Shown: in pieces, positions 20,375 to 29,648 of the stretch
Layout of the letters: the number at the start of each line of letters is the position of its first letter
Numbering within the stretch: the first letter of the stretch is position 1
DNA from: Bacteroides mediterraneensis
GTDB lineage: Bacteria > Bacteroidota > Bacteroidia > Bacteroidales > Bacteroidaceae
Reading direction: 5' to 3'
DNA: 64,000 nucleotides
Assembly (NCBI RefSeq): GCF_016900355.1
Contig: NZ_JACJKA010000007.1
Coordinates: 51,515 to 115,514, forward strand
Made by a program: the position numbers and the translations under genes
Notes under the pieces: generated by a model
What the model was told of the DNA's origin: nothing
What the model saw: only the letters and a program-made list of their open reading frames with translations
The model's database searches: none

Positions 20375-22651
20375 TCAATAATTTCCTTCTCTCGAAAAAG
20401 AATAAGGGGCATCTTCCCGCGCGATACCTCTTTTTTCGTTCGGCAAGTTACTCATTTCTATTTGTATTTTAGCACCTTTCATCAAATCTTTATGAGAAAA
20501 ATAATTATGTGTATAAGTTTTTCCATTCATTTCCAAATTCTTAATGTACAGATTCTCCTCACTGTTCAACGGAGCCTCTATCGTCACGTCCTTTCCGTTC
20601 TCCAGGTGAATGATTGCCTTCTTAAACAAAGGAGCCCCTATCACATACTGGTTGCTTCCCGGGCAAACGGGATAAAATCCCAGTGCAGAGAACACATACC
20701 AAGCCGAAGTCTGGCCGTTGTCCTCATCACCGCAATATCCATCCGGCGCAGGCGAGTACATCCGGTTCATCACCTGCCGCAACCAATACTGAGCCTTCCA
20801 GGGCTGTTTGGCATAATTATACAGGTAAATCATGTGCTGGATAGGCTGGTTGCCATGGGCGTAATTCCCCATGTTCATCACGGTCATTTCCCGAATTTCA
20901 TGAATGACAAAACCATAATAGCTGTCATCAAATACGGGCGGAACGGCAAACACAGAATCGAGCATCGTCACAAACATCTTGTCTCCCCCCATCAGGTCAA
21001 TCAGTCCCTGAGGGTCGTGAAATACCGACCAGGTGTAATGCCAGCTGTTTCCTTCGGTAAAAGCATCCCCCCATTTGAGTGGAGAGAAAGGCGCCATGAA
21101 AGTGCCGTCCTTTTTCTTTCCCCGCATCAGCCTGGTTTCCGGATCAAACAGATTTTTATAGTTCAAGGCCCGACGGGCAAACAAGTCGATTTCCGCTTTC
21201 GGACGCTTCAGTTCCTTGGCCAGCTGATAGATACACCAGTCATCATAGGCATATTCCAGCGTACGGGCCGCATTCTCATGGATGTGTACATCACAGGGCA
21301 CATAGCCTAACTGGTTGTAATATTCATATCCCAGCCGTCCGGTAGAAGAGACTTCCGGATGTACGTTGTTTGTGCCGTGCAGCAATCCCTCGTACAAGGT
21401 CTGCAGGTCGTCCACCTTGACCCCTTTCATATACGCGTCTACCAGCACTGAAGCCGAATTATTGCCTACCATGCATCCGCGATGTCCGGGACTGGCCCAT
21501 TCCGGGAAGAAACCGCTTTCCTTATAAGTATTGAGCAAGCCTTCCTGTATTTCCTTGTTCACAGAAGGATAAGCCAGATTCAGCAACGGAAACAGACAGC
21601 GGAACGTATCCCAAAAACCGGTATCCGTGTACATATACCCCGGCAGCACCTGCCCGTTGTAGGGACTGTAGTGTACCACCTGCCCACGAGCATCTATCTC
21701 ATAGAACTTGCGGGGGAACAGCAACGAGCGATACAGGCAGGAATAAAACGTGCGGTACTGGTCCAGATTCCCTCCGTCCACTTCAATTCTGCCCAGCATC
21801 TCATTCCAGGCCGACTTTCCTTCTTCGACCAACACCTCCAGGCTGTCATCGCCCAGTTCCTTCAGGTTTTCCAAGGCCTGCTCCACACTGATAAACGAAG
21901 AAGCCACCCGTGCATGCACCTTTTCCCCCTTCCGGGTAGAAAACCCGATAATGGCTCCTGCATGGTTTGCCTCCTGTTCTGTTTTATCTACCGAGATACA
22001 GCTATCGGCAACCGTCGCCTTGTACGTAAAAGGCTTATCGAATTCGATGACGAAATAATTTTTGAAATTCTCCGGTACTCCCCCACTGTTTTTGGTGGAA
22101 TAACCGATGATGCGGTTGTTCGCTGCCTCAATCTTTACGTATGAGCCCTGATCAAACGCATCAATCACCACATAAGAATGTGCATTTTCAGGGAAAGTGA
22201 AGCGGAACAACGCAGACCGTTCCGTGGGCACCAGTTCCGTCACCACATCGTGCTCGGCCAGATACACCTTATAATAATATGGCTTGGCCTCTTCCCCCCT
22301 GTGCGAGAACCAGCTGGCACGCTGGTCTTCCTCGAATACAGGCTTTCCGACCACCGGCATAAGGGCAAACTGGCCATAGTCGTTAATCCACGGACTGGGC
22401 TGATGCGTCTGCTTGAAGCCCCGGATTCGGGTGGCCGTGTACATGTACTGCCATCCATCTCCCATTTTCCCGGTTTGCGGAGTCCAGAAATTCATTCCCC
22501 ACGGGCGGGCAATGGCCGGATAGGTATTTCCAGCAGAAAACTCATAAGTGGACTGTGTACCCATCAATGGATTCACATAATCGGCATAGTTCGTGGCCTG
22601 GCTGAAAAGGGCTACGAACAGTATCATCATTAACAAAACTAATTTCTTCAT
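20375..22651 (-). CDS. GH92 alpha-mannosidase, divergent member (second of three)
   Basis: The protein has 758 aa from the ATG at 22651, which starts a normal signal peptide (MKKLVLLMMILFVALFSQA); a longer frame adds MLDWKFR upstream. The catalytic acid motif is kept (FTEGNSWHYTW) and GDEDNGQTSAWY is present. Two motifs differ from its neighbours: HTHLSGTG is replaced by KQTHQPSPWINDYG, and GNEPSHH by GNQPIQH. Such changes lie in regions that shape the +1 subsite, so a different linkage is likely (inference). It lacks a lipobox and may be periplasmic, unlike its two neighbours. It lies 27 bases after the upstream GH92. Confidence 0.92.
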   Translation of the reverse strand: MKKLVLLMMILFVALFSQATNYADYVNPLMGTQSTYEFSAGNTYPAIARPWGMNFWTPQTGKMGDGWQYMYTATRIRGFKQTHQPSPWINDYGQFALMPVVGKPVFEEDQRASWFSHRGEEAKPYYYKVYLAEHDVVTELVPTERSALFRFTFPENAHSYVVIDAFDQGSYVKIEAANNRIIGYSTKNSGGVPENFKNYFVIEFDKPFTYKATVADSCISVDKTEQEANHAGAIIGFSTRKGEKVHARVASSFISVEQALENLKELGDDSLEVLVEEGKSAWNEMLGRIEVDGGNLDQYRTFYSCLYRSLLFPRKFYEIDARGQVVHYSPYNGQVLPGYMYTDTGFWDTFRCLFPLLNLAYPSVNKEIQEGLLNTYKESGFFPEWASPGHRGCMVGNNSASVLVDAYMKGVKVDDLQTLYEGLLHGTNNVHPEVSSTGRLGYEYYNQLGYVPCDVHIHENAARTLEYAYDDWCIYQLAKELKRPKAEIDLFARRALNYKNLFDPETRLMRGKKKDGTFMAPFSPLKWGDAFTEGNSWHYTWSVFHDPQGLIDLMGGDKMFVTMLDSVFAVPPVFDDSYYGFVIHEIREMTVMNMGNYAHGNQPIQHMIYLYNYAKQPWKAQYWLRQVMNRMYSPAPDGYCGDEDNGQTSAWYVFSALGFYPVCPGSNQYVIGAPLFKKAIIHLENGKDVTIEAPLNSEENLYIKNLEMNGKTYTHNYFSHKDLMKGAKIQIEMSNLPNEKRGIAREDAPYSFSREGNY

Positions 22652-22678
22652 TCTAAATTTCCAATCTAACATTTTCCA

Positions 22679-24895
22679 TTAATACCAGATATGTCCGGGT
22701 TCCTTGCACATTTCCAGTTCCAGCGTAGCCCCCGACATAATCTGCTCGTGCGTGATGAAACTCTGATGATAAGGCTTTCCGTCCAACTTGACCGCACGGA
22801 TATACCGGTTTTCCTTGCTCAGGTTCTCTGCCTTCACGGTAAAGATTTTCCCGTTCGAAAGCTTTAACTCCACTTTCTTGAATTTCGGTTTGCCTATCTC
22901 ATACTGGCCGGATACCGGATTCACCGGATAAAATCCCATGGCACTGAACACATACCATGCCGACATCTGTCCGCAGTCCTCGTTCCCGCACAATCCTGCC
23001 GGGATATCGAGGTAAAGTTCATCCATGATCTGCGACACATATTGCTGCGTCTTCCAGGGCTGGTTCACCTTGTTGAACAAATAAGCCACATGATGGCTCG
23101 GCTCGTTGCCATGCGCATACTGTCCGATCATGCCTGTGCTGAAAATAGGCAGGTCTTCCCCCTCCGTCGGATGAAAGGTGAACATGCTGTCCAGTTTCTC
23201 GGCAAAGCGTGCTTTTCCACCCACCAGCGCGATGAGTCCATCGATGTCATGCTGCACAGACCAGAAATAATGCCAGGCGTTGCTTTCGCAAATATGCGGG
23301 GTATAGTCCTCCGCCCGGAAATCCGGAATAAAATTCCCCTTGTCGTCTTTCGGCTGCATGAACGAAGTAGCCGGGTTGTACAGGTTCCGATAATTCTGCG
23401 AACGGGCATAGAACGTATCGGCCACGTCCTTGCGTCCCATCCTGGCGGCCATCTCCGCAATGCAGAAATCATCGAACGCATATTCCAGCGTCCGCGACAG
23501 CGACCAGTCGTCCGAATTGTATTTATCCGTCACATTATAAGGCACATACCCCAGCTGCTTGTAAAGACCGATGCCCCGGTATTCATCCAGATTGGCCGTA
23601 TGCACACAAGCCTCCAGGGCCTTTTCCGCCTCAAAATCACCGATACCTTTCAGGTAAGCGTCCACAATGACCGGCACCGCATGATAACCAATCATCATGT
23701 CGGTCTCGCTTCCATAGAAGTTCCACACCGGCAGACGTCCGTTCTGCTCATAAAATGCCAGAAACGACTTGACCATGTCATTGGTCCGTTCCGGCTGGGT
23801 ATAAGTGAACAGCGGATGCGACGCCCGGAACGTATCCCACAATGAAAACGTGCTGTAATTGGTCCATCCGGCGGCCTGATGCACCTGTCCGTCCGGTCCG
23901 TAATATTTTCCGTCCACATCCGAATAAATGGTAGGCGCCAGCATGCTGTGATAGAATGCCGTATAGAAGATGGCCTTCTCTTTCCTGTCGTCCGACTGCA
24001 CCCGGATTTTCGCCAGTTCTCTGTTCCATTTCTCCCGGGCCTGCCCACGGTATTTCTCGAAATCATTTTCCGGCGCCTCTGCCTGCAGGTTCTTCGCAGC
24101 CCCCTCCATGCTGACACCCGAAAGGGCCGTGGTCACCACCACCTGCTCCCCTTTCCGTGTGGAAAAATCGAAACGCGCCACGTAGGCTGTCCCCATCTTG
24201 TGGTCGTTGTGCAAGATAGGCGTAGTATCCAGCTGTATCTTCTCAAAAGGTACCGAGAAACGGGTCTGGAAAAACACTTTCTGGTTGCGGGCCCACCCGT
24301 CGGAAAAACGGTAGCCCCGGATGGTCACAGAATCCACCACCTCCACATAACTGTCTTGCGTGGCGTCCCAGTTCATCGCTTTCTTCAAGTTCAGGATAAT
24401 GGCCGACTGAGCTTCCGGAAACGTGTAACGCTGGATGCCGCAACGCTCCGTGGCTGTCAGCTCCACCTTGATTCCGTAATCTTCCAGAAAAACCTGATAA
24501 TAACCCGCCGACGCACTTTCCTGCTCGTGCGAGAACTTGGAATGTATGCCCAACGGAGGCGCCGCCTCTACGTAGGGCAAGGTGACAGGCATAAAAGAAA
24601 TGTCATACAAATCGCCTGCGCCGGTACCCGAAAGGTGTGTATGACTGAATCCGGCAATGGTGCTGTCCGGATAATAATACCCCGCAATCCGGTCCCAGCC
24701 CGGCAAACCGTTGTCCGGACTCAACTGTACCATACCGAACGGTACCTGTGCTCCCGGATACGTATTCCCTGTAAAATCGGTTCCGATAAAAGGATTTACA
24801 TACTGTGTCAAATCTTCCCCCGTAGAAACAGCAGGAGGTGCACACCCCCACGTCAGACTGACTAACCCCACTAACGCCCAAAATGATTTTTTCAT
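22679..24895 (-). CDS. GH92 alpha-mannosidase, lipoprotein (third of three, first in operon)
   Basis: The protein has 738 aa with the lipobox WGC (MKKSFWALVGLVSLTWGCAPP). Motifs are HTHLSGTGAGD, ICESNAWHYFW with the catalytic glutamate, QYAHGNEPSHH and GNEDCGQMSAWY, close to GH92 #1. It is promoter-proximal in the three-gene operon. With 18123-20348 it forms a pair of similar specificity, while the middle enzyme differs, so the set may strip several alpha-mannose linkages from high-mannose N-glycan or yeast-type mannan. The operon has no SusC/SusD of its own in this window. Confidence 0.93.
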   Translation of the reverse strand: MKKSFWALVGLVSLTWGCAPPAVSTGEDLTQYVNPFIGTDFTGNTYPGAQVPFGMVQLSPDNGLPGWDRIAGYYYPDSTIAGFSHTHLSGTGAGDLYDISFMPVTLPYVEAAPPLGIHSKFSHEQESASAGYYQVFLEDYGIKVELTATERCGIQRYTFPEAQSAIILNLKKAMNWDATQDSYVEVVDSVTIRGYRFSDGWARNQKVFFQTRFSVPFEKIQLDTTPILHNDHKMGTAYVARFDFSTRKGEQVVVTTALSGVSMEGAAKNLQAEAPENDFEKYRGQAREKWNRELAKIRVQSDDRKEKAIFYTAFYHSMLAPTIYSDVDGKYYGPDGQVHQAAGWTNYSTFSLWDTFRASHPLFTYTQPERTNDMVKSFLAFYEQNGRLPVWNFYGSETDMMIGYHAVPVIVDAYLKGIGDFEAEKALEACVHTANLDEYRGIGLYKQLGYVPYNVTDKYNSDDWSLSRTLEYAFDDFCIAEMAARMGRKDVADTFYARSQNYRNLYNPATSFMQPKDDKGNFIPDFRAEDYTPHICESNAWHYFWSVQHDIDGLIALVGGKARFAEKLDSMFTFHPTEGEDLPIFSTGMIGQYAHGNEPSHHVAYLFNKVNQPWKTQQYVSQIMDELYLDIPAGLCGNEDCGQMSAWYVFSAMGFYPVNPVSGQYEIGKPKFKKVELKLSNGKIFTVKAENLSKENRYIRAVKLDGKPYHQSFITHEQIMSGATLELEMCKEPGHIWY

Positions 24896-24928
24896 ACTAT
24901 GATTCTTTCTAAGTGGCTAAAAGATAAA

Positions 24929-24936
24929 CAAATCTA
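24929..24936 (-). promoter_or_regulatory. Candidate -7 box of the GH92 operon
   Basis: TAGATTTG on the minus strand lies 33 bases before the first GH92 start. A TTTG lies upstream but at 23 bases instead of 19-20, so this is only a candidate. Between it and the array at 25032 I see nothing else. Confidence 0.4.
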
Positions 24937-25031
24937 CTAAATCGGCTCGAGAAATCCCACAAAGGAAGCCTAAAAAACAATTTTTGAAATCACGCCTGCA
25001 CATTCTCTCAAAGGCCCCTATCCATTCTCTG

Positions 25032-25109
25032 TTTCGCACTGCGGGATTTATATCTCACAGTGTGGGATATGTATTTCACACTGTGGTTTTTGTATCCCAC
25101 ACTGTGGGA
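25032..25109. repeat. Operator-like array: four 15-bp palindromes at exactly 21-bp spacing
   Basis: Four dyads start at 25032, 25053, 25074 and 25095: TTTCGCACTGCGGGA, TCTCACAGTGTGGGA, TTTCACACTGTGGTT and TCCCACACTGTGGGA. They are separated by 6-base spacers TTTATA, TATGTA and TTTGTA. The last is a perfect odd palindrome. A 21-bp step places all sites on one face of the helix. It lies about 100 bases upstream of the GH92 promoter candidate and 190 bases before small RNA copy B. From 25110 to 25302 I see no gene. Confidence 0.75.
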
Positions 25110-25302
25110 CAGAGAAATTACCGGGACAGAAACCATTATGCACCAGCAGAAAATAGACTACTCTTTCCATCGCCTGTTTTTATACCTCCTTACTGCTTTT
25201 TCTCACAGGATAATAAAAGAATATGATCACTTGAAAAATTTGTATAAAAGCCCCGAAGAAACAAGGTATTTTCTTAATACATGTTATAAAACACATTTTC
25301 TG

Positions 25303-25333
25303 CTTGCAGATTTCTCCAAAAGCCTTACCTTTG
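25303..25333 (+). promoter_or_regulatory. Promoter of small RNA copy B
   Basis: CTTG (25303-25306) and TACCTTTG (25326-25333) are spaced by 19 bases, the same as copy A apart from one base in the -33 box. Confidence 0.7.
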
Positions 25334-25339
25334 CAATGT

Positions 25340-25402
25340 GTTTTTCATAGTATTAGATTTAAGGTTAACAAAAGGTTGGAGTTCAGCGGAACTCCTTTTT
25401 TT
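25340..25402 (+). ncRNA. Putative small RNA, copy B of a duplicated family
   Basis: The body is almost identical to 2228-2290, with one-base differences such as AAAAGG for AAAGGG before the hairpin. The terminator is the same (GGAGTTC-AGC-GGAACTCC plus seven T, 25378-25402). Similarity also extends about 40 bases upstream of the -7 box (ATGTTATAAA), so the whole transcription unit was copied. Neighbours differ at the two sites, which argues against a leader of one particular gene, although mnmA starts 125 bases downstream. Confidence 0.65.
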
Positions 25403-25511
25403 ATGTCCATACCCCACCACATTCTTTTTCTTACCATACCAATCACCTTCCGATAAACAATTTCCACCACTAAATCACAAGAAGAAAGAGTCTGCAAACC
25501 GAAGAAAAGCG

Positions 25512-25519
25512 TAACTTTG
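25512..25519 (+). promoter_or_regulatory. -7 box directly before mnmA
   Basis: TAACTTTG ends 7 bases before the ATG of mnmA, so the leader would be only a base or two long. The -33 region is weak. Confidence 0.5.
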
Positions 25520-25526
25520 TCTCCCT

Positions 25527-26576
25527 ATGGAAGAAAATAAGAAAGTCTTATTGGGAATGAGTGGCGGTACCGACAGCTCGGTAGCTGCCTTGCTTTTGCA
25601 GGATGCCGGATATGAAGTGACCGGTATCACGTTCCGTTTTTATGAGAAAGACGGGAACACGGAATACCTGGACGATGCACGCGAACTATGCCAAACTTTA
25701 GGAATTCCTCACCTGGTATACGACGCACGAGACATCTTCCAGGAAAAAATCATACGCTATTTCATTCAAGAATATATGGCCGGACGGACACCGGTTCCCT
25801 GTACGTTGTGCAACAACTACCTGAAATGGCCGTTACTGGCACAAGTGGCCGACGAACGAGGTATTTATCACCTGGCCACAGGACATTACGTCAATAAACG
25901 GAATATAAACGGTTACTGGCACATCACCTGTGGAAAAGATACCGACAAAGACCAGTCTTTCTTCCTGTGGGGCCTCCCACAATCTATTCTGAAGCGGATG
26001 TGCCTGCCCATGAGCGAACTGACCAAAACCCGGGTACGCGAAATTGCTGCCGCACGCGGATTCCTGAAAGCCGCCCGGAAGCGCGACAGCCTGGGTGTAT
26101 GTTTCTGCCCCATGGATTACCGCTCTTTTCTCAAGACACATGTACCGGAAGGAAGCATTTCTCCCGGTCATTTTTACGATGAACAGGGGCACTACCTCGG
26201 GAAACATAAAGGATATCCCTTCTATACCATCGGACAACGGAGAGGACTGGGCATCCATTTGAACAAAGCGCTCTTTGTGAAAGAGATTATCCCTCCAGAA
26301 AATAAGGTGATTATCAGCGATAACCTGCAAGCACTGGAAAAGAACGAGATGTTTCTCACGCACTGGAATCTTGTGAACGCTGACACTGTACTTGGGCACG
26401 ATGACGTCATTGTCAAGATACGTTACCGGAAACAAGCCAACCGGTGCACCGTCAGCCAGCTGGACGACGGAAGATTACATATCCAGCTGCACGAGCCGCT
26501 GGCTTCCATCGCCAGCGGACAGGCAGCCGCATTCTACCGAGGAGATGTGGTGTTAGGAGGAGGAATTATTGAATAA
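25527..26576 (+). CDS. mnmA: tRNA-specific 2-thiouridylase MnmA
   Basis: The protein has 349 aa. The PP-loop SGGTDSS (residues 12-18) binds ATP; most family members have SGGVDSS. The catalytic cysteine pair is in PCTLCN (Cys92, Cys95) and GVCFCP (Cys192, Cys194), and [10 protein letters not shown] is present, so all family marks are intact. It thiolates U34 of tRNA-Lys, Glu and Gln, using sulfur relayed from a cysteine desulfurase. Bacteroides often carry two MnmA paralogues, and the TDSS variant suggests this could be the less typical copy. It converges directly on the 26577 gene with no gap. Confidence 0.92.
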   Translation: MEENKKVLLGMSGGTDSSVAALLLQDAGYEVTGITFRFYEKDGNTEYLDDARELCQTLGIPHLVYDARDIFQEKIIRYFIQEYMAGRTPVPCTLCNNYLKWPLLAQVADERGIYHLATGHYVNKRNINGYWHITCGKDTDKDQSFFLWGLPQSILKRMCLPMSELTKTRVREIAAARGFLKAARKRDSLGVCFCPMDYRSFLKTHVPEGSISPGHFYDEQGHYLGKHKGYPFYTIGQRRGLGIHLNKALFVKEIIPPENKVIISDNLQALEKNEMFLTHWNLVNADTVLGHDDVIVKIRYRKQANRCTVSQLDDGRLHIQLHEPLASIASGQAAAFYRGDVVLGGGIIE

Positions 26577-28070
26577 TCAGGCATCCTTCTCCCTGCATTT
26601 TCCAAAGAAATAGTCGGTCAGGAAACGGGCATTCTTCTTGACCGGTTCCCGCCCCTGCTCCTCGCCTTGCAGACTATTCAGACCGGCATCCGGCAACATA
26701 CCGGCATCTTGCAGAGCACAACTCAAGTCATACGGAATCACCTCCGGATTCAAGAGGAACAAAATGGCCTTCTTCTGTGCCTCCTTCAAATCATAAAACT
26801 TGTTTTCCGGTGAAGAGATGCATTCGCACAAACGCATCTGGATATGAATACCGGTATGTGAAGAAACCATCAGTACCAGTCCGTGCTGTGCATCCATCTT
26901 CGGCATCTGTATTCCTTCTTTTTCCTTGTACTCCATTTTCTGGAAAAGGAAATCCCGCACTTCTTCCTCCGACTGGCAGAACACAAACTGTTTGCCCCCG
27001 GATGCTTTTATAAAAGCATCGTAGGTTTGCCGGATATCTTCACGTTTCGCAGCTCTCTGTGCAATTTCTTCCTTCATCTTGTCCTCATAATCAGAAATCA
27101 CCAGTGTGCCGTCCTGCCACCACGTACCGCCATATTGTACCAGCCGGCAACCAAGCACCGTCATTCCTTCCTTGCGATTTTTCAAAGAATTCAGGTTCAA
27201 AGAATCTTTGCGAATACGCAATTGCCCTTCTTCTTTTCCTGACAAGTCTTTTACAAAAAGAGAATCCTCGTCTTCTCCTTCATACAGGAACAAGCCTTGA
27301 GGGGTAACTTTTATTTCTGCCCAAGATGCCGTTTCGGGATGCTTCTTCCCGATCAATGCCAACCAATCTACAGAAGTCAACGAAAGCAAATGTTTTCTTC
27401 CTTCGAACAAGATGTTCTGTTTGACATCATACTCCAGAATTCCGGGATTCACATTTCCCATACGCGTCACCGTAGCTACCACTTGCTGGAATTCACTCCG
27501 ATTCTCAAATCCGGTATAGCTGCAGAAGTGGAACCACTCCAGTACATTGCGATAACGCTGGTAATCATTTGCTCCAAAAGGTTCCCCATACAGCATTTCC
27601 TGCAAACGGGTATTCTCCGGTGCCACCTCATACTCTTCCGACAAATAATCGTAGAGTTGTTGAGCCACTTCCGCGATACCCGGATTTTCCGGATTCAGCA
27701 CACCACCTTTCAGCTTCTCTAAGGACTGGAAATAATGCCACAACAGGAACCGCAACTCTTCCGGATTCACTTCTCCCGGATAATATTCCTTTTCTTCTTC
27801 CGGCGTCATAAAAGGTACCGGCTGGCCATACCGCTTACGACATTCTTCGCTAAATGCCTCCCAGATTCCGATCTGTGAAATGACATCCTGAAACCAAAGG
27901 GTCAAATAGATAGCAATGCCACGCAATGAATGCTCGGGGTAACGTTCTCCTACCATACCCACCAAACATTCGGCAATGTTGTTAGCTACTTTTACATAAT
28001 ATATGTCGATTTCATCTTGCCGCTCGTAGGGCTGAAACAACATCCATTCTTTTACATATATCTTCTTCAT
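26577..28070 (-). CDS. Conserved hypothetical protein, possibly DUF3843
   Basis: The protein has 497 aa with no signal peptide or membrane span, so it is cytoplasmic. The start MKKIYVKEWMLFQPY and the tryptophan/tyrosine-rich N-terminal half (RGIAIYLTLWFQDVISQIG) remind me of the Bacteroidota family DUF3843, but this is from memory. The C-terminal half is rich in charged residues and may be SEC-C/plasmid pRiA4b-like in style; no catalytic motif is evident. It stands alone, converging with mnmA. A DnaA-box cluster lies about 85 bases upstream of its start. Function unknown. Confidence 0.7.
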   Translation of the reverse strand: MKKIYVKEWMLFQPYERQDEIDIYYVKVANNIAECLVGMVGERYPEHSLRGIAIYLTLWFQDVISQIGIWEAFSEECRKRYGQPVPFMTPEEEKEYYPGEVNPEELRFLLWHYFQSLEKLKGGVLNPENPGIAEVAQQLYDYLSEEYEVAPENTRLQEMLYGEPFGANDYQRYRNVLEWFHFCSYTGFENRSEFQQVVATVTRMGNVNPGILEYDVKQNILFEGRKHLLSLTSVDWLALIGKKHPETASWAEIKVTPQGLFLYEGEDEDSLFVKDLSGKEEGQLRIRKDSLNLNSLKNRKEGMTVLGCRLVQYGGTWWQDGTLVISDYEDKMKEEIAQRAAKREDIRQTYDAFIKASGGKQFVFCQSEEEVRDFLFQKMEYKEKEGIQMPKMDAQHGLVLMVSSHTGIHIQMRLCECISSPENKFYDLKEAQKKAILFLLNPEVIPYDLSCALQDAGMLPDAGLNSLQGEEQGREPVKKNARFLTDYFFGKCREKDA

Positions 28071-28151
28071 ATTAGATTAGGATTTAAACTCCAGGACACA
28101 AAAGTAAAATAATTATGAGAATGAACAAATCCTTTCCACTGAACTTATTTG

Positions 28152-28185
28152 TAATCCACAAGTTATTCACAGCATGTGAATAACT
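28152..28185. promoter_or_regulatory. DnaA-box cluster with perfect inverted repeat
   Basis: Two boxes match the bacterial consensus TTATNCACA exactly: TTATTCACA at 28163-28171 and its reverse complement at 28175-28183. They sit in a perfect 11-bp inverted repeat (AGTTATTCACA, 3-base spacer, TGTGAATAACT). A third, TAATCCACA (28152-28160), has one mismatch and is offset by 11 bases, one helical turn. It lies in a gene-free gap (28071-28285). It could be a DnaA titration or control site; an origin is possible but unproven. Confidence 0.45.
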
Positions 28186-28285
28186 ATAATACACTGAAAA
28201 CTAGCAAAAAGAGAAAGTTACAGAAAATCTTTCCACATGGATTTCAACAAGAAATCAACCACCCTGTTCATATCTATATATGCAC

Positions 28286-28327
28286 AAAAAAATCCTGTCA
28301 AAGCACTTCAACTGCTCTGACAGGATT
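28286..28327 (-). terminator. Terminator of the U32 gene
   Basis: AATCCTGTCA and TGACAGGATT form a 10-bp stem with T-rich sequence following on the minus strand. Confidence 0.85.
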
Positions 28328-28355
28328 CACCCTTATTCTATTCGTGAGAATTAAA

Positions 28356-29627
28356 TTACTCTTTCCGTTTTGCCTTCAGTTCCTCTGCCGGCACCATACG
28401 ATACAGACGGTCACTCGGACGGATACGACCAGGTACCTTGAATGATACATGTACTCCTTTCTTCACTACATCCACCGGCTTCAGGTCTACCCGGGCTTCT
28501 TCCAGCGTGACATACATGGCTCCGGTAGTCGGACCGGTAATCAGAAGCTTGTCGCCCACCTTGATTTCAGCCGCTTCAATCAGAAACTCAGCTACCCCGA
28601 TATTGGAGAAATATTTGATACCCCGTCCGGCATATACCTTGCGCTCCGTAGCTTCCGAACCGTAGTTCTTGCTCCATTCGCCCAGACGCTGTCCCAAATA
28701 ATAACCATTCCAGAAACCCCGGTTAAACACGGTTTTCAGGCGTGTATCCCAGTCGGCCACCTTCTCGTCGGAGAACGTACCGTCGAGATACGACTGGATG
28801 GCTTCCTTGTAACATTCTACGACTGTACGCACGTACTCAGGACCACGGGCACGGCCTTCAATCTTGAACACCCGGACACCGGCTTCAATCATCTCGTCCA
28901 TGAAATGAATGGTCTTCAAATCTTTCGGCGACATGATGTACTGGTTGTCTACTTCCAGTTCAATATCGCTTTCCTTATCCTTTACAATATAAGCCCGGCG
29001 ACATACCTGCATACAGGCACCCCGGTTGGCCGACGCGTTCTGCTCGTTCAAGCTCAGGTAACATTTTCCGGAAACCGCCATGCACAAAGCTCCATGACAG
29101 AACATTTCAATACGGACCAGGTTGCCCATCGGTCCCTTAATCTGCTGTTCCTGGATGGCATCATATATCTTGCGCACCTGCTTGAGGTTCAACTCGCGCG
29201 CCAGCACCACCACATCGGCAAAGCGGGAATAAAACTTCAGCGCCTCCGCATTGCTGATGTTCAGCTGGGTAGAAAGATGAACCTCCTGCCCTACCTCGTT
29301 ACAGTAAGCCATCACAGCCACATCGGCTGCAATGACGGCGCTGATACCGGCTTCTTTGGCTGCATCCACAATCTTACGCATCAGTGCAATGTCCTCGTCG
29401 TAGATGATAGTATTGATGGTCAGGTAACTCTTCACTCCATGTTCCTCGCACACCTTGGCAATCTCACGCAAATCTTCTATGGTAAAAGTGCTCGCCGAAC
29501 GCGCACGCATGTTCAAACTCTCAATGCCGAAATAGATGGAATCGGCTCCGGCATGAAGGGCAGCTGCCAACGACTCGCGCGAGCCTACAGGTGCCATGAT
29601 TTCAAAATCTTTGATTGTATAACTCAT
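28356..29627 (-). CDS. U32 family peptidase-like protein (TrhP/YegQ type)
   Basis: The protein has 423 aa from MSYTIKDFEIMAPVGS. A longer frame to 29924 would run through the divergent promoter and into dusB, so the start at 29627 is right. The U32 signature EMFCHGALCMAVSGKCYLS is followed by more cysteines (CMQVCRR), which in this family hold an iron-sulfur cluster. Relatives such as TrhP and RlhA modify tRNA or 23S rRNA by prephenate-dependent hydroxylation rather than cleaving protein. That function fits the divergent tRNA-modifying neighbour dusB, but is inferred. It has its own terminator. Confidence 0.88.
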   Translation of the reverse strand: MSYTIKDFEIMAPVGSRESLAAALHAGADSIYFGIESLNMRARSASTFTIEDLREIAKVCEEHGVKSYLTINTIIYDEDIALMRKIVDAAKEAGISAVIAADVAVMAYCNEVGQEVHLSTQLNISNAEALKFYSRFADVVVLARELNLKQVRKIYDAIQEQQIKGPMGNLVRIEMFCHGALCMAVSGKCYLSLNEQNASANRGACMQVCRRAYIVKDKESDIELEVDNQYIMSPKDLKTIHFMDEMIEAGVRVFKIEGRARGPEYVRTVVECYKEAIQSYLDGTFSDEKVADWDTRLKTVFNRGFWNGYYLGQRLGEWSKNYGSEATERKVYAGRGIKYFSNIGVAEFLIEAAEIKVGDKLLITGPTTGAMYVTLEEARVDLKPVDVVKKGVHVSFKVPGRIRPSDRLYRMVPAEELKAKRKE

Positions 29628-29648
29628 TTCCACTATTATGATATTACC

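Noticed and set aside
20375..22651. GH92 #2 lacking its catalytic acid
   Set aside because: The Gln in GNQPIQH is not the acid position; the acid motif FTEGNSWHYTW keeps its glutamate.
25032..25109. CRISPR array
   Set aside because: Spacers are only 6 bases long, no cas genes are near, and the units are palindromic operators rather than CRISPR repeats.
28071..28285. Chromosomal origin
   Set aside because: DnaA boxes are present, but no dnaA, no AT-rich unwinding element I can define, and no strand switch of gene direction around it.
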